Shown one piece after another: positions 17,383 through 24,244 of a stretch of DNA of 64,000 nt. The DNA comes from Pseudomonas sessilinigenes. GTDB lineage: Bacteria; Pseudomonadota; Gammaproteobacteria; Pseudomonadales; Pseudomonadaceae. How positions within the stretch are numbered: the first letter of the stretch is position 1; the number at the start of each line of letters is the position of its first letter. A program made the translations under genes and the position numbers. The stretch covers positions 4,898,001 through 4,962,000 of the forward strand of contig NZ_CP027706.1 of the NCBI RefSeq assembly GCF_003850565.1, written 5' to 3'. Below the pieces are notes generated by a model, which was given only the letters and a program-made list of their open reading frames with translations, was not told the origin of the DNA and did not search any database.

Positions 17383-17964
17383 TCAAGAGGTTTTCGTCTT
17401 GCGTCGGTTGCGCAGGTGCCGTACCAGCGCGGCGAGTCCCAGCAGGGCCACCACGCCGAGGAAGATCGGCAGGCGATAGGGCTTCAGGTCGCCGAAAAAA
17501 TGCTGCAAGGCCTCGCCGGCCCAATAGCCAGCCCCGACGAACAACATGGCCCAGACCGCGGCCCCGAGCACATTGAGCAAGGCAAAGCGCCAGGGCGCCA
17601 GGCCGCTGGCACCGATGACCATCGGGCCTACCAGGCGCATGCCATAGAGAAAGCGCACGGCGAATACCGAGGTCAGGGGATAACGTTCGATCAGGCCCTT
17701 GACCCGCTCGATGGCGGCCTGATGGCGCTTGAGCCTGGGCAGTACCCGGGCGCCGGAGTAGCGACCGGTCCAGAACAGCAACTGATCGCCGAGGATGCCG
17801 CCGAGGGTGGCCACGCTGATCACTTGGGGCCACTCCAGGTTGCCCTGGTGCGCCGCCATGCCACCGAGGATCAATACAGTCTCGCCCTCCAGCAGGCAAC
17901 CGACGAAGATCACCCAGTAGCCGTAGGTGGCGATCAGGGCGTTGAGGTCCAGGTGTTCGAGCAT
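17383..17964 (-). CDS. DedA-family membrane protein
   Basis: 193 residues from MLEHLDLNALIATYGYW; an in-frame start 11 codons upstream is less likely. Shows the DedA/SNARE-associated pattern: membrane segments, the acidic VGCLLEGETVLILGG motif, GGILGDQLLFWTGRYSG and the conserved Arg region FLYGMRLVGPMVIGASG. DedA proteins are undecaprenyl-phosphate or phospholipid flippase-related and support envelope homeostasis. The C-terminus is basic (RNRRKTKTS) and cytoplasmic. Confidence 0.9.
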   Translation of the reverse strand: MLEHLDLNALIATYGYWVIFVGCLLEGETVLILGGMAAHQGNLEWPQVISVATLGGILGDQLLFWTGRYSGARVLPRLKRHQAAIERVKGLIERYPLTSVFAVRFLYGMRLVGPMVIGASGLAPWRFALLNVLGAAVWAMLFVGAGYWAGEALQHFFGDLKPYRLPIFLGVVALLGLAALVRHLRNRRKTKTS

Positions 17965-18065
17965 GGTTATCCCTTGTGTACGTTCGAGGTGGGTCATGGC
18001 TTCGATCCGCCATCCTGCTTCGAGTGCTACCGGGTTGAAGCGTTCGGTCGGCGATGGCTGAGCGT

Positions 18066-18092
18066 AAGGGATATACCTTTGACATATCCCTT
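18066..18092. promoter_or_regulatory. Palindromic operator upstream of vapB
   Basis: Perfect inverted repeat AAGGGATAT (18066-18074), 9-base spacer, ATATCCCTT (18084-18092), 48 bases before vapB. Its right arm overlaps the predicted -35 box. Autoregulation by VapB or VapBC binding to such palindromes is the family rule. Confidence 0.75.
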
Positions 18093-18106
18093 TGCTTCAC
18101 TAGACT
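18079..18106 (+). promoter_or_regulatory. Predicted sigma70 promoter of vapBC
   Basis: TTGACA at 18079-18084, 16-base spacer, TAGACT at 18101-18106. The -35 lies inside the palindrome, so repressor binding would block RNA polymerase directly. Confidence 0.6.
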
Positions 18107-18140
18107 TGAGGCACCTTTGGCTCATGCAGCAGGTGATTCG

Positions 18141-18374
18141 ATGGAAACCGGTTCCGTATTCAAAAGCAATCGCAGTCAGGCTATTCGCATGCCCAAGGCC
18201 GTGGCGTTGCCGGACGATGTCACACGGGTGGACATCGTCGCGATCGGCCGCACCCGCATCATCACTCCGGCGGGCGAGTCCTGGGACAGTTGGTTTGATG
18301 AGCAGGACAGCGTGAGCGCCGACTTCATGACTGAACGGGAGCAGCCAGCCGAACAGGTACGTGAGGAGTTCTGA
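18141..18374 (+). CDS. vapB: VapB antitoxin (AbrB/SpoVT DNA-binding type)
   Basis: 77 residues from METGSVFKSNRSQAIRMPK. The N-terminal swapped-hairpin AbrB-type domain contains the VagC/VapB hallmark NRSQAIRMPKAVALPDDV. The C-terminal tail (WDSWFDEQDSVSADFM then acidic residues) is the toxin-binding, flexible part. It neutralises VapC and represses the operon at the upstream palindrome. Its TGA overlaps the toxin ATG by one base (TGATG). The longer upstream in-frame start would run through the operator and is rejected. Confidence 0.92.
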   Translation: METGSVFKSNRSQAIRMPKAVALPDDVTRVDIVAIGRTRIITPAGESWDSWFDEQDSVSADFMTEREQPAEQVREEF

Positions 18375-18772
18375 TGTTCAAGTACATGCTCGATACCAAT
18401 ATCTGCATCTTTACCATCAAGAACAAACCCCAGCAGGTTCGCGAAGCGTTCAGCCGTAATCAGGGGCGTTTGTGCATCAGTTCCATCACGTTGATGGAAC
18501 TGATCTATGGTGCGGAAAAATCTGCCGTGCCGGAGAAAAACCTGGGGCGTGTCGAAAGCTTCGTGGCACGCCTGCAAGTGCTGGATTATGACGATAACGC
18601 CGCGATCCATAGTGGCCAGCTACAGGCCGAACTCGCCCAGAAGGGCAACCGAATAGGTCCCTACGATCAACTGATAGCGGGACATGCCAGGTCATTGGGG
18701 CTGACCCTGGTCACCAACAATCTTCGTGAGTTCGAGCGTGTGCCCGGGTTGCGCGTCGAGGATTGGGTCTAG
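18374..18772 (+). CDS. vapC: VapC toxin, PIN-domain ribonuclease
   Basis: 132 residues. The PIN-domain acidic site is intact: D7 (MLDTNICIF), E42 (LMELIYGAEKS), D98 (GPYDQLIAGHA) and the TNN/REF motif at 115-120. VapC enzymes of this group cleave initiator tRNA or other tRNA anticodon loops. The C-terminus ends RVPGLRVEDWV, as in full-length homologues. The stop codon TAG lies in the CTAG that flanks the adjacent MITE-like element, so the element inserted exactly at the gene end without truncating it. Confidence 0.93.
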   Translation: MFKYMLDTNICIFTIKNKPQQVREAFSRNQGRLCISSITLMELIYGAEKSAVPEKNLGRVESFVARLQVLDYDDNAAIHSGQLQAELAQKGNRIGPYDQLIAGHARSLGLTLVTNNLREFERVPGLRVEDWV

Positions 18773-19034
18773 GGTCTGTTGCCGTTTCGGCGCAAACCGC
18801 GTTGCCGCGTCAAATGGCGCCAGGCTAGGCGTAGGACGCAGGCAATGGTCGTTCCCTTGTCAAGTCCTGCAACGACGCATGGCGCCATTTGTCGCGCAAC
18901 CCGAAGGGACGGGCCGGTTTTAGCGCGGCGCGTCGTTACTCGACGGCTCATTTGGACGGCCAAACTTCGCGTCTCGTGCCTAGCTCCGCGCTAAAACTGG
19001 CTCCGGCGCGGTCGCGGCGAAATGGCAACAGACC
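18773..19034. mobile_element. MITE-like element, 262 bp, with terminal inverted repeats and CTAG target duplication
   Basis: Left end GGTCTGTTGCCGTTTCG (from 18773) and right end read in reverse GGTCTGTTGCCATTTCG (to 19034) differ by one base over 17. Both ends are flanked by CTAG (18769-18772 and 19035-19038), the YTAR-type target of IS5-group elements. Weaker terminal similarity extends inwards. There is no open frame for a transposase, so any movement would need a transposase in trans. It might belong to the known repeat families of P. fluorescens genomes; I cannot confirm which. Confidence 0.7.
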
Positions 19035-19054
19035 CTAGATAAGTCCGGCATCCC

Positions 19055-19558
19055 TTACTGTCCCATCACCCAGGCCCAGGTCATGGCCGAACCGTACAAG
19101 CCCAGGCCGAACACCGAGTGGCCGACCAGGCTGCGCAGCCGGGCCACGCTCGGCTTGGGCGTCTTGCTGGCCGCGACTCCGGCGCCCATGCACGGCTGCA
19201 TCAGGAAGAACGGCGCGGCCACCGTCAGCACGCCGACGATCAGCGCCGGGGCCAGGGTCGGTTGCAACGGCCATTGCGGGGCCTGGGTCAGCAGCAACAG
19301 TACCGCGAAAGCGATCCCGATCAGGTAGTGGGCCAACCAGCCCAACGCTTGTTCACCAGCGACTGGTGCGGCCTGGGCAATGTTCTGGTGCACGAACCGG
19401 CCCTTGGGGAAGTGGCCGATCCAGCGTCCGACCATGGCCCAGTTGGGGCCGGGCATGTTCAGGAACCGGGCCAGGAACAGGTTCCAGAGATCCAGGACCA
19501 CGGTTGCGCCGACACCGATCGCCAGTGCCGGTAAGATCAACGCCATGAGTGCATGCAT
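19055..19558 (-). CDS. DUF2938 membrane protein
   Basis: 167 residues, start behind AAGGAGTCCTT. Four hydrophobic segments and the family motif WNLFLARFLNMPGPNWAMVGRWIGH near residue 25 identify DUF2938; later QPCMGAGVAASKTP and LRSLVGHSVFGLGLYG are also conserved. Function is not known. It is divergent from the ArsR-rhodanese regulator over 108 bp with two palindromes between, so it is a likely target of that regulator. Confidence 0.85.
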   Translation of the reverse strand: MHALMALILPALAIGVGATVVLDLWNLFLARFLNMPGPNWAMVGRWIGHFPKGRFVHQNIAQAAPVAGEQALGWLAHYLIGIAFAVLLLLTQAPQWPLQPTLAPALIVGVLTVAAPFFLMQPCMGAGVAASKTPKPSVARLRSLVGHSVFGLGLYGSAMTWAWVMGQ

Positions 19559-19581
19559 AAGGACTCCTTCAGATACGGGAG

Positions 19582-19601
19582 CCTGGCAGTACAGTGCCAG
19601 G
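19582..19601. promoter_or_regulatory. Inverted repeat in the DUF2938 leader
   Basis: CCTGGCA (19582-19588), 6-base spacer, TGCCAGG (19595-19601). It lies between the DUF2938 start and the second palindrome; it may be an operator or an mRNA hairpin. Confidence 0.4.
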
Positions 19602-19619
19602 TATTCCGTGGTAAGATTT

Positions 19620-19641
19620 CATTCAATTTAATGATTGAATG
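19620..19641. promoter_or_regulatory. AT-rich palindromic operator, candidate ArsR-rhodanese binding site
   Basis: Perfect repeat CATTCAAT (19620-19627), TTAATG, ATTGAATG (19634-19641), 25 bases before the regulator start and in the divergent region with DUF2938. AT-rich 8-mer arms fit operators of ArsR-family dimers such as BigR-type sulfur sensors. Assignment to this regulator is by position. Confidence 0.65.
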
Positions 19642-19666
19642 ATCAATAAAGCAGCAGGAACTGTCA

Positions 19667-20332
19667 ATGATCGATTCGCTTTCCCCACAGCAGCCGCTGG
19701 CCGACATGGCCGAGCTGGCGCGCATCCTCGGGCATCACCATCGCCTGATCCTGCTGGAGCACATCGCTCGCGGCGAGCAGCCGGTGGAGCGCCTGGTGGA
19801 GGCCTCAGGCCTTTCGGTAGCCAATACTTCCCAGCACCTGCAGCAGCTGCGTCGCGGCGGTTTCGTGCAGACCCGGCGTGATGGCAAGCGCGTGCTCTAC
19901 AGCCTGGCCCAGGGCCCGGTGGCGGGCTTGCTCGATGCCTTGCGCCGGTATGTGGACTACAACCATGGGCAGATCCGCGAGCTGCTCAGCGATAGCGTCC
20001 AGCAACCGGCGCGCTTGGAAGGGATCTCCCGGGACGAGTTGCGCCAGCGCCTGCAAGAGGGCGGCATGACCTTGCTGGATGTGCGTTCGCCGGAGGAGTT
20101 TGCCCAGGGGCACCTGCCGGGGGCGATCAATATCCCGGTGGAGGAACTGGAACTGCGCCTGGCGGAGCTACCGTCGGAACAAGAGTTGGTGGCCTACTGC
20201 CGCGGCCCTTATTGCGTGCTCTCGCACAACGCAGCGGCGTTGTTGCGGGCCAGGGGCTTCAAGGTGCGGCGCCTGGACGAGGGGTTCACCGACTGGCAGG
20301 CCGCTGGACTGGGCGTGGAAACGACCGAGTAA
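19667..20332 (+). CDS. ArsR-family regulator fused to a rhodanese domain
   Basis: 221 residues. Residues 10-90 are a winged HTH of ArsR type (ARILGHHHRLILLEHIARGEQPVERLVE, then SVANTSQHLQQLRRGGFV). Residues 120-218 are a rhodanese domain with LLDVRSPEEFAQGHLPGAINIPV and the active loop C178-RGPY-C183. No metal-binding CxC typical of ArsR is seen in the HTH, so sensing may use the rhodanese Cys, for persulfide or thiosulfate. Divergent from DUF2938 and upstream of the pentaheme cytochrome with a TsdA-like half, which supports a sulfur-responsive role (inference). Confidence 0.9.
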   Translation: MIDSLSPQQPLADMAELARILGHHHRLILLEHIARGEQPVERLVEASGLSVANTSQHLQQLRRGGFVQTRRDGKRVLYSLAQGPVAGLLDALRRYVDYNHGQIRELLSDSVQQPARLEGISRDELRQRLQEGGMTLLDVRSPEEFAQGHLPGAINIPVEELELRLAELPSEQELVAYCRGPYCVLSHNAAALLRARGFKVRRLDEGFTDWQAAGLGVETTE

Positions 20333-20427
20333 AAACGTCGTACCAGGGGGCGTTTAGGCCATTGCCTACAGGTGCATGATCCATATCAACAGGGTTTTCA
20401 GAGAAATCCGCTACAAGGGACTCAGGC

Positions 20428-20477
20428 TCGGACCCACAAGGTACCGGGCCCCGGGCCTACCTCCCAAGGGCCCGAGA
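20428..20477 (+). other. GC-rich imperfect hairpin in the leader of the pentaheme cytochrome gene
   Basis: CTCGGACCC (20428-20436) pairs with GGGCCCGAG (20469-20477) with one A-C mismatch, and AGGTA (20440-20444) pairs with TACCT (20459-20463) inside it. It sits about 70 bases before the cytochrome start, in a 215-bp gap. It could be the regulator's transcript end or a structured 5' leader. Confidence 0.4.
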
Positions 20478-20547
20478 TAACCAATAAAAACCTTTGCGGA
20501 TATCGGCCGAGGGGATCACCCCAGGCGGGTTTTAAAGGAATAACCTG

Positions 20548-22593
20548 ATGGCTTTTTCTCTGTCACGCTTGTGCCTCCTGGGCGCTGCGTTGCTCTGCGT
20601 ACATTCTGCCCACGGTAGCGAGCCTGCTCCGGCAGCTGCCCCCACCCCCGATGCCGAAACGATCCAGCGTGGCCAGTATGTGGCCCAGCTCGGCGACTGC
20701 ATCGCTTGCCATACCGCCCGTGGCGGCGCCGTCATGGCCGGCGGCCTGGAGCTGAAGACGCCCATGGGCACCATCTACTCCAGCAACATCACCCCGGACA
20801 AGGCAACTGGCATCGGCGCCTACAGCTTCGAACAGTTCGACCGCGCCATGCGCGAAGGCGTGACCCCTGACGGCAGCCATTTGTACCCGGCCATGCCGTA
20901 CCCGTCCTACGCGAAGATGACCGAAGAGGACATGCGAGCGCTCTTTGCCTACCTGATGAATGGCGTGGAGCCGGTGGCCCAGGGCAACCTGGAGGCCGAC
21001 ATGGGCTTCCCCTTCAACCAGCGCTGGGGCCTGTGGTTCTGGAACTTCGCCTTCGTCGACAAACAGCCCTTCAAGCCCGATCCCCAGCGTGACGAACAGC
21101 TCAACCGTGGCGCTTACCTGGTCCAGGGCCTGGGCCATTGCGGTTCCTGCCACACCCCACGGGGCATCGCCTTCCAGGAGAAGGCCATGAGCGACACCGA
21201 ATCCGGTGGCCAGCATTACCTGGCCGGGGAAACGGTAGAAGAGTGGCGCGCCCTGAGCCTGCGCAACCTGTGGACCGTGGAAGACACCGTGCAACTGCTC
21301 AAGACCGGGCAGAACCGCTTCGCCACGGTCTCGGGCAACATGGCCGATGTGATCCACCACAGTACCCAGCACTTCACCGATGCCGACCTGACCGCCATTG
21401 CGGCCTATCTCAAGTCGCTGCCGGCGGGCAAGGATGACCTGCCGATGCCGTCCGAGGTCCAGGCCCCGGCAGCACCGCCGAGCAACCTGTTCACCTCTCG
21501 TGGTGGCCTGGGTTATGCGCAGTTCTGCTCCGACTGCCACCGCCAGGATGGTGCCGGCGTACCGCAGATGTTCCCGTCCCTGGCGGGCAACCCCAGCGTG
21601 GCATCGAGCAACCCGACGTCCTTGCTGCACATCACCCTGACCGGCTGGAAGACCGCCCAGACCGCGGCCCATCCACGGGTCTACACCATGCCGGGCTTTG
21701 CCCAACTGGCCGATGAGGAAATCGCCGAGATCCTGACTTTCGTCCGCAGCAGCTGGGGCAACCAGGGTTCGGCCATCGACGCCAACCAGGTCAAGAAAAT
21801 GCGTGCCCAACTGAGCCCGCAAGTGGAGAGCACGCCGTTTGAAACCCCACGCCTGGCCAACCTGTTGGCGGCGCCGAACGCCGAGCAACTGGTGCGCGGC
21901 ATGCGCCTGCACCTGGAGACCAAGGCCCTGCTGCCGGACAACGTCGGCAACTCGCTGAACTGCACCAGCTGCCACCTCAACGCTGGCACCGTGGCCGATG
22001 GTTCGCCTTTTGTCGGTGTCTCGGCATTCTTCCCCGGCTACGCGCCACGGGCGGGCAAGACCATCACCCTGGAAGAGCGCATCAACGGTTGCTTCCGCCG
22101 CTCCATGCACGGCAAGCCGCTGCCGGTGGCTGGCCCGGACATGCAAGCCATGGTGGCCTACTTCGAGTGGATGAAGATGAACACCCGTCCCGAGGACAAG
22201 GTGGCCGGGCGTGGCGTGGGCAAGATCGATCCCGCCCTCAAGCCCAACGCCGAGAATGGCAAGCAGGTGTACGCCAAGCAGTGCGCGGTGTGCCATGGCG
22301 CTGATGGCGAAGGCCTGAAGCGTGCCGACGGCAGCCTGATCTTCCCGCCGCTGTGGGGCGACGAGTCGTTCAACATCGGCGCCGGCATGGCCCGTACCTA
22401 CACCGCCGCGGCCTTCGTCAAGCGCAACATGCCGATCGGCTTCCACGAGAAGTTCCCCCTGGGCCAGGGTGGCCTCTCGGACCAGGAAGCCCTGGATGTG
22501 GCCGAGTACTTCTCCCATCAACCGCGTCCGGACTTCCCGGACAAGGTCAAGGATTGGCCGAACGGTGGCCGGCCGGCGGACGCTCGCTACTGA
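20548..22593 (+). CDS. Pentaheme c-type cytochrome: triheme dehydrogenase-type subunit fused to TsdA-like diheme domain
   Basis: 681 residues with a signal peptide (cleavage about residue 23, after SAHG). Five CxxCH motifs start at C51, C198, C327, C472 and C579. The first three have the spacing of the membrane-linked cytochrome subunit of alcohol/gluconate-type dehydrogenases. From about 430, CTSCHLNAGT, the segment ending FFPGYAPRAGK, and LEERINGCFRRSMHGK match thiosulfate dehydrogenase TsdA, including C515, the expected heme-iron ligand. It is therefore a candidate periplasmic thiosulfate/tetrathionate or other electron-transfer enzyme. No flavin or PQQ dehydrogenase gene is adjacent. Confidence 0.85.
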   Translation: MAFSLSRLCLLGAALLCVHSAHGSEPAPAAAPTPDAETIQRGQYVAQLGDCIACHTARGGAVMAGGLELKTPMGTIYSSNITPDKATGIGAYSFEQFDRAMREGVTPDGSHLYPAMPYPSYAKMTEEDMRALFAYLMNGVEPVAQGNLEADMGFPFNQRWGLWFWNFAFVDKQPFKPDPQRDEQLNRGAYLVQGLGHCGSCHTPRGIAFQEKAMSDTESGGQHYLAGETVEEWRALSLRNLWTVEDTVQLLKTGQNRFATVSGNMADVIHHSTQHFTDADLTAIAAYLKSLPAGKDDLPMPSEVQAPAAPPSNLFTSRGGLGYAQFCSDCHRQDGAGVPQMFPSLAGNPSVASSNPTSLLHITLTGWKTAQTAAHPRVYTMPGFAQLADEEIAEILTFVRSSWGNQGSAIDANQVKKMRAQLSPQVESTPFETPRLANLLAAPNAEQLVRGMRLHLETKALLPDNVGNSLNCTSCHLNAGTVADGSPFVGVSAFFPGYAPRAGKTITLEERINGCFRRSMHGKPLPVAGPDMQAMVAYFEWMKMNTRPEDKVAGRGVGKIDPALKPNAENGKQVYAKQCAVCHGADGEGLKRADGSLIFPPLWGDESFNIGAGMARTYTAAAFVKRNMPIGFHEKFPLGQGGLSDQEALDVAEYFSHQPRPDFPDKVKDWPNGGRPADARY

Positions 22594-22600
22594 CCCTAGC

Positions 22601-22628
22601 CATGGCGGCTACTTCGGTAGCCGCCATG
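22601..22628 (+). terminator. 12-bp hairpin after the cytochrome gene
   Basis: CATGGCGGCTAC (22601-22612), TTCG loop, GTAGCCGCCATG (22617-22628), a perfect stem with a stable UUCG tetraloop 7 bases after the stop. There is no T-tract; likely a transcript end or stabiliser. Confidence 0.55.
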
Positions 22629-22753
22629 ACTGGCTTGAGTAGCCCGTAGCCGCGGTTTTCGAGCGGCGAAAAACCTGTGGCAGGCCGATCACGCCGAGTT
22701 AAGATCGCCATCCTTTTGCGGCCACCGATGGTCGCTCCCCCCAAGGATGAATC

Positions 22754-23356
22754 ATGCGGTTTCCCTCTGTGGTGTTGCTCGGCCTGACCCTGACCCTGAC
22801 CCTGACCCTGGGCCTGGGCGGTTGCACCTTCGTCTCGACCCTCAAGGCCACTACCGTCAGTTATCGCGTTCCGGCGGATGCCGGTGACACTGCATTGATC
22901 CGCATCGTGTCTCAGGGCTCGGTCCGTGGCGTGCCATACAGCGATTGCATCGACTGGCGCAAACCGGGCTCGGGCGTGATGGTCAAGCCGCATCGCGGCA
23001 TTGCCAATCCCAAGTTCCGCAGCCTGGGCATTCCCATGAGCGCCGAGACCGACCGTATGCGGCGCCAGGAAGGTTTTGGCGCCAATGAACTCAAGCTCCC
23101 GGCCAATCGTCCCTTCGCCCTGATGTTCTACAACAGCGAACCCGGGCAGCTGGAGAATTTCCGCGCCGTCTGTGAGCAGAGCGTGAGCTTCGTGCCTGAG
23201 GCTGGCGCGACCTACCAGCTGGTGTTCCTGCAGGACCAGCAATGCACCGCGCTGCTGCGCAAGATCGATGAGCAGGGGCGGATGCAGGCCGAGCCTGTAG
23301 GGCTGCACTCCAGCGACTACTGCAGCCCCGATGCTCGGATAAGAGATCACTGGTAG
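22754..23356 (+). CDS. Hypothetical lipoprotein with repeat-encoded signal peptide
   Basis: 200 residues. The signal peptide runs to the lipobox LGLGGC (C24), so the mature protein is a lipoprotein. The hydrophobic core of the signal is encoded by four tandem CTGACC units, giving LTLTLTLTL. The mature part has four or more Cys (SDCIDW, RAVCEQS, QQCTAL, DYCSPD) that may pair in the periplasm, and GATYQLVFLQDQQCT suggests a beta-sandwich. Family not recognised. It stands alone, convergent with the following minus-strand genes. Confidence 0.82.
   Translation: MRFPSVVLLGLTLTLTLTLGLGGCTFVSTLKATTVSYRVPADAGDTALIRIVSQGSVRGVPYSDCIDWRKPGSGVMVKPHRGIANPKFRSLGIPMSAETDRMRRQEGFGANELKLPANRPFALMFYNSEPGQLENFRAVCEQSVSFVPEAGATYQLVFLQDQQCTALLRKIDEQGRMQAEPVGLHSSDYCSPDARIRDHW
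22784..22810 (+). repeat. Tandem hexanucleotide (CTGACC)4.5 inside the lipoprotein signal peptide
   Basis: Four full CTGACC units (22784-22807) plus CTG. As the unit is 6 bp, slippage changes the signal core by Leu-Thr pairs without shifting frame. Confidence 0.9.
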
Positions 23357-23361
23357 GGGGT

Positions 23362-23727
23362 TCAGCCTGGGTAGTGCTGGCAGATTTCCTTCCAGATATA
23401 GCCACCGCTGTAGCGGATCCAGCGGATATACAGATGATCGACAAAGGCTTGCCAGCGGCTGTTGCGACGTCGCTGCAGGCTTTCTTCGATATCCGCCAGG
23501 AGCGAGGTGCGCTCGAAACCCATCCAGATTTCCGGGATCACCGCCATCAGGTTGACGTAGCACACCGGCGCCACCTCGCAGTAGAGGATGCGCTCGATCT
23601 CGGCCCGCTCGTAGGCCTGGGTCTGCCGGGCGATGTAGGCATAGTCCACCTGGTTGTCGACGAAGGCATCCGACAGCACATAGCGGATCTCGTCCAACTG
23701 TTCCTGGGTAATGGGGTTGCTAGGCAT
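23362..23727 (-). CDS. DUF7079-like hypothetical protein
   Basis: 121-residue soluble protein opening MPSNPITQEQLDEIRYVLSD, with an ERAEIERILYCEVAPVC helix and a Trp-rich end (WQAFVDHLYIRWIRYSGGYIWKE). The pattern agrees with a small pseudomonad family (DUF7079, from memory) of unknown function that often accompanies toxin/immunity islands. Its gene is 12 bases downstream of the 155-residue unknown gene on the same strand, so they are probably co-transcribed. Confidence 0.65.
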   Translation of the reverse strand: MPSNPITQEQLDEIRYVLSDAFVDNQVDYAYIARQTQAYERAEIERILYCEVAPVCYVNLMAVIPEIWMGFERTSLLADIEESLQRRRNSRWQAFVDHLYIRWIRYSGGYIWKEICQHYPG

Positions 23728-23739
23728 GGTTGAATGGAC

Positions 23740-24207
23740 TCAGGAGCGCTGGTAGGGCAAGCCGAAGGGCACCCCGTTCAGGGTGTGGGTACAGCAGGGG
23801 CAGTCGGGGCTCATGTGCGCTGCGCGCAGTTGCGGATCGACCATTTGCAGCAACCCCTGGGCGTCGACGTACAAGCCGCTGAAGAAACTGAAGTGGCCGA
23901 TGCGCACGTAGTCCTCGCGTTCGTGTTCATGCCGGGCCACCAGCCAGAACACCGGGTCTTCGCGGTCCAGGCGGCTCTTGGCCTCACTGAACACCGCATC
24001 CCAGGGGGCGCCCACTCGGCTGAGCAAGAAGCGGAACAGCGGCGTGTAGTCCAGCCCCAGGCGCAGCCCGGAATGCATGCTGCCGCGCTGCTGCTCCTTG
24101 GCGGCCAGGGCCTTGCTGTGGCGCTGCTGGGCATAGGCCGGATGGATCTTGTGGTGCACGCCGTGGGTCCGCGTGTTGACCTTGCGATACAGCGGTTGTT
24201 TTTCCAT
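23740..24207 (-). CDS. Conserved hypothetical protein (155 aa)
   Basis: Basic N-terminus (MEKQPLYRKVNTRTHGVHHK) followed by a compact domain with LDYTPLFRFLLSRVGAPWDAV, EDPVFWLVARHEHEREDYVRIG and a C-terminal CPCCTHTLNGVPFG. The CPCC and nearby His could bind zinc. Belongs to a family I recall as widespread but uncharacterised in proteobacteria. It lies downstream of the PhoD-like gene with 37 bases between, same strand. Function unknown. Confidence 0.75.
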   Translation of the reverse strand: MEKQPLYRKVNTRTHGVHHKIHPAYAQQRHSKALAAKEQQRGSMHSGLRLGLDYTPLFRFLLSRVGAPWDAVFSEAKSRLDREDPVFWLVARHEHEREDYVRIGHFSFFSGLYVDAQGLLQMVDPQLRAAHMSPDCPCCTHTLNGVPFGLPYQRS

Positions 24208-24244
24208 CGGGCGGGTCCTTCCTGGTTGCCGGCGAATGGCGATT

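Noticed and set aside
18773..19034. Small genes inside the MITE-like element
   Set aside because: Frames of about 65-70 codons on both strands are basic and lack any motif; the sequence is better explained by its inverted repeats.
20563..22521. 652-codon antisense frame across the cytochrome gene
   Set aside because: The plus strand codes five CxxCH motifs and a signal peptide; the antisense frame has no recognisable domain.
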